DNA from: Nemertoderma westbladi
Taxonomy: Eukaryota > Xenacoelomorpha > Nemertodermatida > Nemertodermatidae
Assembly: GCA_032718475.1 (NCBI GenBank)
Contig: JAUCBJ010004325.1
Coordinates: 1-26,896 of the forward strand
Length of the DNA: 26,896 nucleotides
Reading direction: 5' to 3'
Under the pieces are notes generated by a model, which was given only the letters and a program-made list of their open reading frames with translations, searched no databases and was not told where the DNA came from. Shown here piece after piece: positions 9,668 to 18,950 of this stretch. The position numbers and the translations under genes are program-made. Numbering within the stretch: position 1 is the stretch's first letter; each line of letters starts with the position of its first letter.

Positions 9668-9750
9668 GTAACCTGTTCTATTGAGTTTAGTTTATCGTTT
9701 TGGTTAAAATAACGTGCCACTGTAACCTGCTCCTTTCCCTAAATTGAGCA
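9668..9750 (-). repeat. ~60-bp dispersed repeat, copy 2 (minus)
   Basis: On the minus strand it reads GGGAAAGGAGCAGGTTACAG, then TGGCACGTTATT, TAACCAAAACGATAAAC, and ends with a second GTTACAG. This is the longest copy and gives the best view of the 5' block. Confidence 0.75.
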
Positions 9751-9970
9751 TTTAACATTGAGGGGGGATATTAATTCGCCAAGGCGGGTTTTGCGTCCAG
9801 TATTTTTATCCGCGTCCAATATTTTTATTATACATAACAGCATTATCTCTATCTGACAGTCTGACTGTCTGAGCTGCTGAGTATAATAAAATATAAATAC
9901 AGGTACGAGTATTAAAAAATACAAAACGTGCAAACAGGCAAATTAGGCCTAATTTCACCATTTTTTTGAC

Positions 9971-10080
9971 AGTTTGAGGGAAAGGAGCAGGTTACAAAGG
10001 CAGGCTTTTCTAACCAAAACAAACGGCCACTTTCAGACTTTACCAATCACCAATTGTGGGAAAGGAGCAGCAGCAGGTTT
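9971..10080 (+). repeat. ~60-bp dispersed repeat, copies 3 and 3'
   Basis: Copy 3 (9971-10030) has GAGGGAAAGGAGCAGGTTAC then TCTAACCAAAACAAACG. A partial second copy at 10057-10080 repeats only GTGGGAAAGGAGCAG with an extra CAG before the GGTTT. The two lie head to tail. Confidence 0.7.
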
Positions 10081-10900
10081 GCCGTGTTCAAATCCAACTA
10101 GCCGACATATTTTTTTGTAATGACATTTTTAACACTCAAACGGAACAAAATTGCAATTATAACATTAAATTCCGGTACGGAGAAATTTTTAACATTTACG
10201 GAAAAATTAAAATTGAATACCGGTATTTAACTGTTTAATGGGCCTATTCATGATATTACAACTTTGGCACTTTCTGAATTTAGCAGTTCAGCAGTTTAGT
10301 GTCAAATCTCTCAATATTCGGTATATATAATTTTATTCAAATTCGGTTCAGTTCCGGTGCGGCAAAATTTTAAATTCGGTCGTTCCATACAGTACCTAGG
10401 CCTAATGTGAACAGGCTGACAGGTGAACAGGCTTAACTAACAATTAACTTCCAACATAATTTTAGAGCCCCAACAAACGGGCCAAAACGCAAAATGCTGA
10501 AATGAAATAAGCCTACTGACTGTGGACTGATTGAAATATGTCGTACTGTCGTAGGCCTAATTTTTTTCTGAGCCATTTACTGATTTTTAGAAACACATAT
10601 CTGCATATCTGAATGTGGTGACTGTACATGTAAAATACAAAATAGTCCTACCAGCCTACAGCTGTACCGGTATGAATGATTACAGTGCCGTACAGTCTGA
10701 CAGTTGACAGTATACTGCTGTACTGTAATTCAGTAATTGCAGAATTGGTGTAGGCTACTCACTGCAGTACTGCAGTACTGATGGTTCCGCGTCATTGCAT
10801 TACAGTAGGTAGGTAGGGGGTTGTAGGTAGGTCCTTTGTCATTGGTCGTTTGGAATTATTATTTTTAATGAACAAACACTACTTCTATGAAATTGCTGCT
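10081..10900. other. AT-rich spacer with CGGTA and TAGGCCTA motifs
   Basis: No gene recognised. TTCCGGTACGG...ATTTT..AA.TT.CGG strings are repeated loosely at about 10168-10230 and 10320-10385. TAGGCCTA occurs near 10396 and 10552. GCAGTACTGCAGTACTG near 10760 is a short GTACTGCA duplication. Confidence 0.35.
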
Positions 10901-10908
10901 GTAGGCAG

Positions 10909-11733
10909 GACATAAGATTAGATATTGAGGTTGAGCAGAATGCGATTTTAGCTTATGTGCTTCACCTCAATAAACTCCCTTGCATTCCTGCACTTACCTC
11001 AATTTCATATCTATCTGTCTAACTGAATGCTTTATGTAATAAGCGTAATATAATAAACGTAATGTCTGTCTGTCTGCGTCTGCCTATATTGAGTATGCAC
11101 TTTCGAATAGTCAATGTTATGAATCGTGTTAGTCGTGTTACTTTACCATAGCAAAGCAACCGGTTGTTATGATGGGTGACATTGTAAGAAGAATGCATCT
11201 ACCCGCACTATTTCGACGGCTTTCCTGGGTAATTAATAAATTATTTTTCATTGTTTAATGCCTGTGTAATGTGCTACCGAGTACTTTAATTAATTAAATT
11301 CAAAATTTTAATTTTTTTATACAGTTCTAAATTTATATATATACTGACGTATTCAATTCATATGAACTGCTGAACTACGGAATTAGAATTTCCACTTGAA
11401 CACTCATCCTTCAACTTGTCCGATTATGCAACAAAACTTCAAGATATTCTTTTTGCACTTAACGGGGTCCCTTCCCGCGCAAAGAACGCAAAGTCAGTGC
11501 AAACTGCAAAGTAACTGTAATTTGCTAATGACTCTATCAGTCTGTACTGCCAATGAGAGTGCAGTATTTAGAATGCTGGTATTGAATTGCTGTGATTGGC
11601 TGGTTTGTATATCAACAATCTAAACTGATAGACAATAAATTGAGGGAGTGCATAAGAATGCAAGATAGTTTATTGAGGTGAAGCAAATGAGCCCAAATCG
11701 CATTCTACCTCAATATTTAATATTTTGTGTAGG
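10909..11733. repeat. Fold-back element with ~110-bp inverted arms
   Basis: The left arm (about 10909-11025) and the right arm (about 11624-11733, reverse complement) share, in order: ATATTGAGG, AGAATGCGATTT, GCTTCACCTCAATAAACT, CTTGCATTC, GCAC followed by CTCAATTT, then TCTATC. About 600 bp lies between them without a transposase frame. Within each arm, ATTGAGG and CCTCAAT also make smaller inverted pairs. This architecture fits a long-TIR MITE or fold-back transposon; no superfamily-diagnostic end or target duplication is visible. Confidence 0.7.
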
Positions 11734-11905
11734 CAGGTAGGCGAAGGCGCTCCTGGGAAACTGGCCCACACTTTTATGGAATATCTCGAGAACTAATCAC
11801 TCAATTCTAACGCTCTTTGGCACCTGTACAAAACAAAGATATGAAGTCGCGTTAGGTTCCAAAGAGCGTTAGGTCGCCCCTTGTCATTTAAAGGATCAGA
11901 TTAGT
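11734..11905. other. Spacer with AGAGCGTTAGG pair
   Basis: AACGCTCTTTGGCACCTG near 11810 and TCCAAAGAGCGTTAGG near 11860 form a ~15-bp inverted pair with a ~35-nt loop. No gene seen. Confidence 0.4.
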
Positions 11906-12064
11906 AAAAAGGAGCAGGTTGCAGAGGCGTGTTGGGGAAACCAAAACAATAAAAGGAAGCGTTTTTTAAGCCCACCTTAATTAATGTGGTGTCGTAAAGA
12001 AAAAGGAGCAGGCTATAATGTAGGAGCATGATATCCAAACCAAAACAATTAAACGAGAGTCAAT
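11906..12064 (+). repeat. ~60-bp dispersed repeat, copies 4 and 5
   Basis: Two direct copies about 95 bp apart: AAAAAGGAGCAGGTTGCAG...AAACCAAAACAATAAAA (11906-11955) and AAAAAGGAGCAGGCTATAATG...AAACCAAAACAATTAAACGA followed by GAGTCAATAT (12001-12064). The tail GAGTCAAT matches copy 1. Confidence 0.75.
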
Positions 12065-12282
12065 ATCAAAGGTTAGGCCTAAAGTTTAGTTTTGGAATTA
12101 ATCAGATGTAAATAGAAATGAAACACTGTACTGTATTTTGCCCGACTTAACGATGCAGGAACTATTTTGTCACAAGATCTACTTGGACCCAACGACCACT
12201 CTCTTAGGAATTAAAAGAAGTAGGACCTAGTGACCAAGTGACGCGTTACCCGTTACCACGCTACTGATACAGGCCTTGACTT

Positions 12283-12642
12283 GTGTATGACTGGCTCGGC
12301 TCCTGGCTGACTATTATTGGCTGCCTAGTACTGCCCCCCGGTGGACCCCCTCTAATATTTCCGCCCCACAGGCAGCCCCCTCTCCTGGTACAGCCCCCCA
12401 GACCGCCCCATATCCTAGTATTTCCCCCCGGTCGGCGCCCTCTAATATTCCTGCCCCATAGGCAGCCCCCTCTCCTGGTACCGCCCCCCAGACCACCCCA
12501 TATCCTAGTATTTCCCCCCGGTCGGCGCCCTCTAATATTCCTGCCCCTCAGGCAGCCCCCTCTCCTAACACTGTCCCCCGGTCGGCTCCCCTCTAATATT
12601 CCCGCCCCGCTTAAACAGTTAAGGTACCGTAGTACGGGTTGA
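12283..12642 (+). CDS. Proline-rich repeat frame, coding status uncertain
   Basis: A 119-residue plus-strand frame whose centre is three copies of a ~30-residue proline-rich unit (PPGRRPLIFLPHRQPPLL followed by ..PPRPPHILVF). The repeat period is 90 bp, so the frame survives duplication, and the minus strand is open over part of it as well. No signal peptide, domain or second exon is recognised. The simplest reading is an expanded C-rich minisatellite that happens to be open; a structural or secreted proline-rich protein is the alternative. Confidence 0.15.
   Translation: MYDWLGSWLTIIGCLVLPPGGPPLIFPPHRQPPLLVQPPRPPHILVFPPGRRPLIFLPHRQPPLLVPPPRPPHILVFPPGRRPLIFLPLRQPPLLTLSPGRLPSNIPAPLKQLRYRSTG
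12331..12610. repeat. 90-bp C-rich tandem repeat, about 3.4 copies
   Basis: Units start at 12331, 12421 and 12511, exactly 90 bp apart; the third breaks into a shortened fourth near 12565. Each carries several runs of four to six C (CCCCCCGG, GCCCC, GCCCCCTCTCC, CCGCCCCCCAG). The minus strand is therefore G-run-rich and could form long-loop G-quadruplexes. Confidence 0.9.
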
Positions 12643-12734
12643 CCTCAGGTGACTAATGAAATGAATGACAAAAGTTATTACAAGCTTTCTCCCAAAAGGG
12701 CTTCTTCAGGACATTGTAATGAAACTGCGTACAC

Positions 12735-12759
12735 AGAGAAACTGCAGTGCAGTTTCTCT
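12735..12759. repeat. Perfect 25-nt palindrome with a single central G
   Basis: AGAGAAACTGCA (12735-12746), G, then its exact complement TGCAGTTTCTCT (12748-12759). As DNA it would be a cruciform candidate; as RNA, a 12-bp stem. It lies just outside the 90-bp C-rich repeat, with no gene close by. Confidence 0.95.
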
Positions 12760-12779
12760 TATATTAATTGTTAATATTA

Positions 12780-13149
12780 TATTATATTGTATTATGTTAT
12801 TATTAAATTAATCAATCTTGTCAAGCATTAATCTTGTTTCATTAATTATGTTTAATGTATTATTTGATTTTTAAGAATGTTTTTTAGAAAGAGAGTGGAG
12901 GGTGGGTGGGGAGGGGCGTAGAATGCTTGTCAAATGGCGCCATAAATTCAATTTGCACTTGCGACCGAAAACCTATCCCATAATCACCCCAGGAACCTCA
13001 ATTTGATAAATTAATGGGAATAGCTTCTAGGCAATAACTGGCCGGCCCACAAGTATCACTTTGTTGCCCGCATGATATGGTTCCCCGAGAATGCTTCTGC
13101 CTCTCAGTTAACTTACCACGAGAGCTGTCAATCACGAATACCTCGGAGT
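12780..13149. other. Noncoding spacer
   Basis: Starts AT-rich (ATATTATATTATATTG at 12774-12789 and around), then a purine-rich GAGAGTGGAGGGTGGGTGGG patch near 12890. No gene recognised. Confidence 0.4.
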
Positions 13150-13375
13150 TTATTTTCTCAAAGAATTCAAAGTGCCGCTAACTACCTAAAAGTTACATTT
13201 CTCAAAGAATTAAAAGAATTCAAAGTGCCTAAAAGCAGGAAATCACTTTGAGATTCCCAACTAAAAGTGTCTACAAGAATTCAAAGCGGCCGTTGGGAGT
13301 AATGTAATGACTTTTAGACACTTTTAGAAAAACTTTGAGAAAATCTCAAAGAACAGATGCACTTTGAGACCCCGA
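13150..13375. repeat. Cluster of TTCAAAGTG / CTTTGAGA inverted and direct motifs
   Basis: AGAATTCAAAG occurs three times. CTCAAAG and its complement CTTTGAG alternate at least six times. Two perfect inverted pairs stand out: CTAAAAGTGTCT (13261-13272) with its complement at 13316-13327, and CTTTGAGA...TCTCAAAG around 13332-13350 with a 3-nt loop. This looks like a small fold-back cluster; the origin is unknown. Confidence 0.75.
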
Positions 13376-13930
13376 CTGTATCTTTAGTTTAAGTTTTTAG
13401 TCCTAATTTTTTGCATGTCTGTTTTGAAAAATGTCGTAAAATTTAACATTTGAAGAATCCCCCTATTACAGAAAATTGGCGGGAACTTTTGAAACTCTCA
13501 TAACTTCAAAGTCGATCGGTTAATATTTGGTAGGTCTTAAGACGACTAATTTTCAAAACTCAAAATCTCGACAATACGTTATTGGATTTGAAATCTATTT
13601 TCAACGATTCAGCTTATAAAAATGTGTATTTGAATCATTAAAAAACCAAATTACTTTTTTGTAGCCGTAAGTCGGTTTCGTGATCAAACCTCACAAATCG
13701 ATTACATATTTTTCTATCGACTATCTTGTTTGCCAATCATATTCGGATCAATTATTGGTGGGCGAGCCACGAAGTTGTTGGAGCCTTAACGAACTGACAC
13801 TGTTAGGTGGGTGGGTCAGTAATGGCAAATATTTGTGGTTGTGGTTGTTGTCATTACGATTTTGCTAATTACGTCGTCGGCTGTAGAGTTGAAAATAATT
13901 TGTAGGCACATGTTGCGTCTTTTTGGAAAG
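13376..13930. other. Noncoding spacer
   Basis: No gene recognised; the small plus-strand frame at 13680-13868 has no domain and no splice context. Nothing else distinctive. Confidence 0.35.
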
Positions 13931-14195
13931 TCCAGTCTGCCGCTAGAGGGAGAAATGTCTGAAACTGAAATTCTTCTCCCATTTCTGTGATTTTAATTCG
14001 TGAATCTAAATTTGTTGAATCTTAGCATATATGTGTTAAATATTGTTGCATTTTTGTGAAGAAGGTGATTGATCCGCAGTTCTCCAGTCTGCCGCTAGAA
14101 GGAGAAATGTCCGAAAGTGAAACATTTCCTCCATATTCCTTGATTTTATTAATCCGTTTAAGATGAAACTTGGTATATATGTTCTACAGTCACGC
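13931..14195 (+). repeat. Degenerate direct duplication headed by a CTCF-like motif
   Basis: The unit starts CCAGTCTGCCGCTAGAGGGA at about 13931 and CCAGTCTGCCGCTAGAAGGA at about 14086. Each is followed by GAAATGTC.GAAA.TGAAA, a TGATTTTA block and an ATATATGT block, so the whole ~110 bp is shared with divergence. CCGCTAGAGGG fits the known CTCF core (CC-R-S-Y-AG-R-K-GG) apart from its final C. Confidence 0.7.
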
Positions 14196-14323
14196 TCTCC
14201 ACCAAAGTAGGCCACCATCTGAATCCGAGTCCATACAGTAGTAAAAAAATATCGAGTGCCTCCATTGTTGGCTACGGCAGACGAAACTTGTGGAAACAAG
14301 GTGGAACTCTACTGTATTTCTAA

Positions 14324-14764
14324 CTAAAATTGTCCAGGTGGAGTGGCTGGAAGTTTATGTGCGGAGAGGTACAGGTTATGCTGTGGATCTACAGTAGGTG
14401 GATTTAGTCGGAAGTTAGGGGGATAAAACTGAATGGCCTGGCCACCGGCGTTAATAATGATATTGTCGTCATCTCTCTTGATGTTGAATTTGGGTAATGA
14501 TGTAAAAGAGAACAAAATGTCCGCCATATTGCTGTATTATGGTAATAAATGCACCTCGACACAAATAAAATGTTTCCCTCTCCAGGGAATAAATCGACGC
14601 AAATAGCAGCAGCTCATTACTCCAAAAAGAATATCAACTTGTTCTAAAGACTCCAGTTTATTGTTTTGCTTATAATAATAACATGCAACAACTGTAAACT
14701 GCTTCTTTCCGTCAAATGATAATTTAACAATGAAACCAGCTATTAATTTGCCAACATTGGACAT
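14324..14764 (-). pseudogene. Two small minus-strand frames in register, one stop apart, unrecognised
   Basis: Reading leftward from ATG at 14762-14764, a 75-codon frame starts MSNVGKLIAGFIVKLSFDGK and ends at TAA (14537-14539). In the same frame, three codons later, ATGGCGGAC opens 67 more codons starting MADILFSFTSLPKFNIKRDD. Both have ordinary protein composition, unlike most chance frames nearby, and the second start is in good context. Possible readings are one frame with a nonsense change, or two exons, with an AG acceptor (CATAATACAG) just before the second start. I do not recognise the protein, and a chance coincidence is possible. Confidence 0.25.
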
Positions 14765-15086
14765 TTTATATTGTCGTATTGGATGTACTGTATAATTTGA
14801 ACTTTAATTTGAATATAATATACTTTAATTAATTATTTTAAAAATATTTGTCATAACAACAACCGTAAATTAACCTTGTCTAATTTGAATAATGTAATAA
14901 AAATAATTCGTCAATTTGAAATCGATATTGAATTTACAATGTAGATCTATTTACATCCAATCCTAATCTATGTTGTTGGTCTACTGTCATTCAATAAATT
15001 GGTTGGTTTATTTGTTGGTCATCAGTTGGTGAGGAACTGTTGCTTCTACAGTATAGGGAATTGTGGGATATTCCCGTTAAATTTTT
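14765..15086. other. AT-rich spacer
   Basis: No gene seen. Several TTGGTTGGTTTATTTGTTGG-like strings near 14998-15030. Could hold the promoter of the minus-strand frames at 14324-14764 if those are real. Confidence 0.35.
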
Positions 15087-15323
15087 AGGTCCGCGTAGCG
15101 AGACCTCCAGTACTCACTCCGTTGTTGGTGTTAATTTCCAGTTAGGTTTTGGTATTAAGGATTGATTCGGCCCCAGTGGTTCTGTTGGCAGAGCCAGAGC
15201 GTGATACTTGGAATCTCTAGGTACCGAGTTCAATCCCCCATTCCGGTGAATGTTTTTTTGTTGTTGTAAGATTGGTAGTAAGCCATTCAAGTAGACAGTT
15301 CATGCGTTAGTAGACGCGGACCT
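15087..15323 (+). mobile_element. SINE-like element with tRNA-type A and B boxes, flanked by 10-bp inverted ends
   Basis: AGTGGTTCTGTTGG (about 15175-15187) resembles an RNA polymerase III A box, and GAGTTCAATCC (15226-15236) is a good B box at about the tRNA spacing. The sequence between reads like a decayed tRNA (GAGCC...GTACCGAG), followed by a T-rich stretch (15250-15266) as in SINE tails and pol III stops. The whole is enclosed by AGGTCCGCGT (15087-15096) and its exact complement (15314-15323), which SINEs do not normally have. It could be a SINE nested in a small MITE. It is not a functional tRNA: the stems do not pair cleanly. Confidence 0.5.
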
Positions 15324-15415
15324 TTGCGAGATTTCGCATTTGTTGTATATTAATTAGCAACCGCAATTGTAAAGGCTTTTGCGGAATTAGCTGGTTATTT
15401 TCCCCGCAAAGTACT

Positions 15416-15521
15416 CTGTAGGTGTTTTAGCGGACATAAAAAGCCGTTTCCTTACTGTACAGGTGTTTTAGTGGACATAAAAAGCCATTTCTTCTGTATG
15501 TGTACTTTAGCGGACATAGCT
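15416..15521 (+). repeat. Three degenerate ~40-bp tandem units
   Basis: Each unit has the pattern TGTA..GTGTTTTAG.GGACATA, the first two followed by AAAAGCC.TTTC. The third is more diverged (TGTACTTTAGCGGACATAGC). No coding role. Confidence 0.8.
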
Positions 15522-18152
15522 AGCAATTTTATGCCGCAATGCACCAAAATACTCTTAATACAGTGTATTTCAGATGACGACATCTATCACTGAGATGTCG
15601 ACGTGTAGCTTTTGGCTTTCTCTGTTCGGCTCGACCAATCAGAGCGGTTTTCACTCTGTGTTGGACAGTGCATACAGAAACTCACGCAATTCAGTCAGTG
15701 TGTATTTTTCCTAAGCCTAGAACACCGGCTGTGGAATTATTCTGTGTTTCAGACTTTAGCCAAACATTAGAACGGCTTTGATTATAGAAACGTATAACTG
15801 TTATCAAACCATATCATAACGCACCTCATATCACAAACAAAACTGGTCAGACTCTGTTTTATACTTAAAGCACCGCATTATTTTACTGCTATTTACTGTC
15901 GGTTATTAATTGTATCAGTTGATGGAATATTGTTATATTTGGAGAATATCGATAAATAACCATAAAACCCCAATCTTCTTGATATACTGAAGGTTAGAGA
16001 CCGGTTACATATAGCAATTGCGACTTACATTATAGTGGCTTTGGAGTGAATTGAATGCTATTTCATAGGCCCTACATGTGTCGGTTGCTGTTCTCTTTAT
16101 ATATGACTAAAATTAGTGAAGGTCGGCAGATCATTGTTCAGCAGTGTGCGGTAGTGTGCATGAGTGTGATAGATAACAAAGCATCTCCTAAAGAATGCGC
16201 TTTATAAGTGAATCATTAGCCATCCCGTTGTGTTTAGTGTAAGTCATAACTCTGTTTACATACTTAGAGCGCCACGTCCTAAAGGAACTGTTAATATTTC
16301 CCGAAAGTGAATAATATTTGTCAGAGATTATATATTAACGATCAATCGAATAGTACAGTAGGCCTACACCGCAATAAGGTCAGAGCATCCGAATCCAGTC
16401 TCCCGGGTAAATCCAGTGGGTGAATGGTCGCGCATAGGCTGGCTTCGGCTAATGTTGTTTTATGTGTATCAAATACTTGTCATAGGCTAAAGTCGATTTA
16501 TAACCTAGAAGACACCTAAATTTGGCAGGTTAAACTGCTAAAGGTCTAAAAGCGCGAACAATAACAGTTATTTCTTCTGATTGCAGTGTAGGCAATAAAT
16601 ACAGTTTACTATTGTTCTGGTAAGAACAATAACAGCTATTGCTTCTTTATTGCAACGTAGGCAATAAAGGTAAAAGTACCGGTCGACCGGTAACTAGTAG
16701 GCCTGACTACCTAACCACCCGAACCGGTACTTACAGCAGTACAGATACATCAATATTATTCGATTTGGATAATTATATACCGGTAGGTCTTGATATTTAA
16801 TCAGGGAGGGCCCACCCTGGTTTTTTATTGGGATTTTACTTATTTCTGTCAGTTTTATTTATTAGTAGGTTAATATTGAGCAGAAGGCGTGTAAGCCTGC
16901 TCAGATTGTACAGGTAATTTGTAGGCTGGACTGTTGTCTGACTGTTGTTAGGTCTGAAGAGATTGCTGTGTGTATAGAGTGTATGTCCGATAAAGTACTA
17001 GTTAGGAACGTGGTGGGCATCCTGTGCTGTAAGGTAAATCCCCCCGAAAGAATAAGTCGTACTACTCGGTTAGAACGCATACTAACTAACCATTTCGGAG
17101 TCTGCATATACTGTAGTTTATTTAGGCTTGATAGTAGTCTGCCAGCGTTTGGTCTGTATTTGTTTGTGTAGTCTGTACGGGTAGCGTAATATTTATTATT
17201 CAGAGTTTATGCGATTGTTCGCAACATACATACCCCCAAGTTTATTCCTACAGTAATTGTGCTTGTTATACATACCGTTATAGTTAAATTAACCCCGGTA
17301 CTACATCAGGACTGTTTGGTGTAGGTAAAGACTGGTGATTTTATGCTCTGGTCACTCCGGCAGATACCGTGGTTCTTTTAGCTGTACAAGTATTTTTAAC
17401 TGCTGGTTATTTGTTGTATAAGTACTTGTACCTAATTTAGGGTTTAGTGTACAGTGCTTTCCGAAGGTAATTAGTGTGTAGGCAGTATATTTGTGTTGTA
17501 AAGTGGTTAATGGGCACGTTGGCTCTGGTAGGCCGCGGTAATTAACTTCTAGGTAGGAACACTCCGTGTACATAACGTAGTACTTATAGCGCTACGGCTA
17601 TAAGTCGTCAGACGGTGGTATTTTTCCTATTTGGATAACGCAATATATTTACTACTGCTTTATTGTTTTCAAATACCATAGTATCCTGTCCGTTTGTAAT
17701 AACCAGAAATTCTAACCCCTTGTTAGGCTGGTTTGTAGATTTCTTGTAAAATTAACCCTAAAAATTCGTACGTATAATTTTTGTGTTTATTTAGAGATTG
17801 TAATCTCACCCCGCAATTGTATGTAATTTGTAGTAATAAGTAACTTAGGCAAGTATAATTATTTGTTTTAGTGTCCAAAACAATAGGTAGCACTTCACTG
17901 AGAGCGTACAGCTTCTGTGTAGTGACTCCTTCCCAGAAATAATAACATTTATTTCAAACATTGACAAAAACCCATTATACGGGTATATATATTATAAATC
18001 AACTCAAACCGATTTATAAAACAGTAGGCCTGTCATACATCAATTAGGTCTTAATATCAGTTTCACTACTGCTTAAATAACGGTAATAAAGTAAAGTAAA
18101 GTAACTAAGTAACCCTAAAATTCAGAAATTCAATTATTCTAAAATAATTAAC
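15522..18152. other. Long AT-rich region upstream of the BEL/Pao frame
   Basis: No gene or LTR recognised, although an LTR and primer-binding site would be expected somewhere before 18546. Visible structure: a perfect 8-bp hairpin CGACATCT-7 nt-AGATGTCG at 15578-15600; an unusually CpG-containing patch at 15540-15740; a duplicated ~45-bp block (16557 and 16625); and recurrent TAGGCCT(A/G) and ACCGGTA. Small open frames here have no domains. Confidence 0.4.
16557..16669. repeat. Duplicated ~45-bp block, 68 bp apart
   Basis: AACAATAACAG.TATT.CTTCT followed by ATTGCA.(T/C)GTAGGCAATAAA occurs from 16557 and again from 16625. Imperfect, two copies. Confidence 0.85.
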
Positions 18153-18409
18153 GTACCGGTATTTACAATATGCTTATTATATTTATTTCTATAAATTTAA
18201 GCTGAAATTATATACCAGTATTCTGTAATTAATTCTAGTCTATAATTATACTTATATATACTATAAGTGTAAGTTGTATACCGGTATTCACGATAGGCTT
18301 ATTATATATTTATATATATTTGCGCTGAAATTATATACCGGTATTCTGTGACAAACCGAGTCTGTAATAATACTTATATATATACTATAAGTGTATACCG
18401 GTATTCTAA
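18153..18409. repeat. Imperfect ~120-bp tandem duplication plus partial third copy
   Basis: Units start at 18153, 18276 and 18393 with GTA(TA)CCGGTATT. Shared internal landmarks are GGCTTATTATAT or TGCTTATTATAT, GCTGAAATTATATACC.GTA, TTCTGT and ACTTATATATACTATAAGTG. Very AT-rich. It lies 140-390 bp upstream of the BEL/Pao Gag start, where an LTR or leader would be expected. Confidence 0.85.
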
Positions 18410-18545
18410 TATATTGTGTATATATATATCACGTTACATAGAGTAACGATATCGGTAATTAATTACTAGGCTAACAGTGATACTGAATTACTAGACTTGC
18501 TTTAACTGTAATTATATCAGTAGGCATTCAACTGTATAAACCAAC

Positions 18546-18950
18546 ATGTCTGACACAAAGCAAAACCTGTCAGACAGTCTCCTAGATACAACCATCTGTG
18601 ACCCAGATAGGAGTGCTGAACGTTTGAGACCGAAGTTCAACTCACCTCCTACTGTAAGAAAGATCATCCCTCCAGTAGTAGTATCAGACCCTAGGCTAGT
18701 CCAACACCATAGGTCTATCATAGGCACTCGGGCTCAAGTCAAGCGGGACCAAGAAGCAGCTGTTAAACAGCAGCAACACCCTAGCCGAGAACTTATTTCT
18801 CAGCGGCCCGATAGCTCCAGTAGTTCGGATACTGTAGAGCTGACACCCGAGCGCGGAGCAAAGATGGCAGATGCGGTTTATTCGGATCCCCTTCTCATTC
18901 TTCCTGCAGCCGTACTCACTAGGGTATTGATTGCGGTGGAGGAACACTAA
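18546..18950 (+). CDS. BEL/Pao Gag N-terminal segment (134 codons before an in-frame TAA)
   Basis: ATG at 18546 sits in AACATGT and opens a hydrophilic segment starting MSDTKQNLSDSLLDTT, rich in Ser, Pro, Gln and Asp, with no catalytic motif. It is in the same frame as the long reading frame that follows: after the TAA at 18948-18950 the frame stays open through residues beginning IDWARSKRSTKDS up to the next ATG at 19095. The simplest view is that this is the true N terminus of the element's polyprotein, now cut off by one nonsense codon. The bases after the stop (ATTGAT) do not match the CARYYA-type readthrough context used by some viruses, so programmed readthrough is not favoured but not excluded. 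Confidence 0.6.
   Translation: MSDTKQNLSDSLLDTTICDPDRSAERLRPKFNSPPTVRKIIPPVVVSDPRLVQHHRSIIGTRAQVKRDQEAAVKQQQHPSRELISQRPDSSSSSDTVELTPERGAKMADAVYSDPLLILPAAVLTRVLIAVEEH

Noticed and set aside
12685-12725. CTGAAGAAGCCC...GGGAGAAAGC string (minus strand) as a ribozyme or Penelope-like tail
   Set aside because: It lacks the CTGANGA...GAAA hammerhead core and no Penelope coding sequence is adjacent.
15168-15252. Functional tRNA gene
   Set aside because: A and B boxes are present, but acceptor, anticodon and T stems do not pair properly; better called SINE-like.
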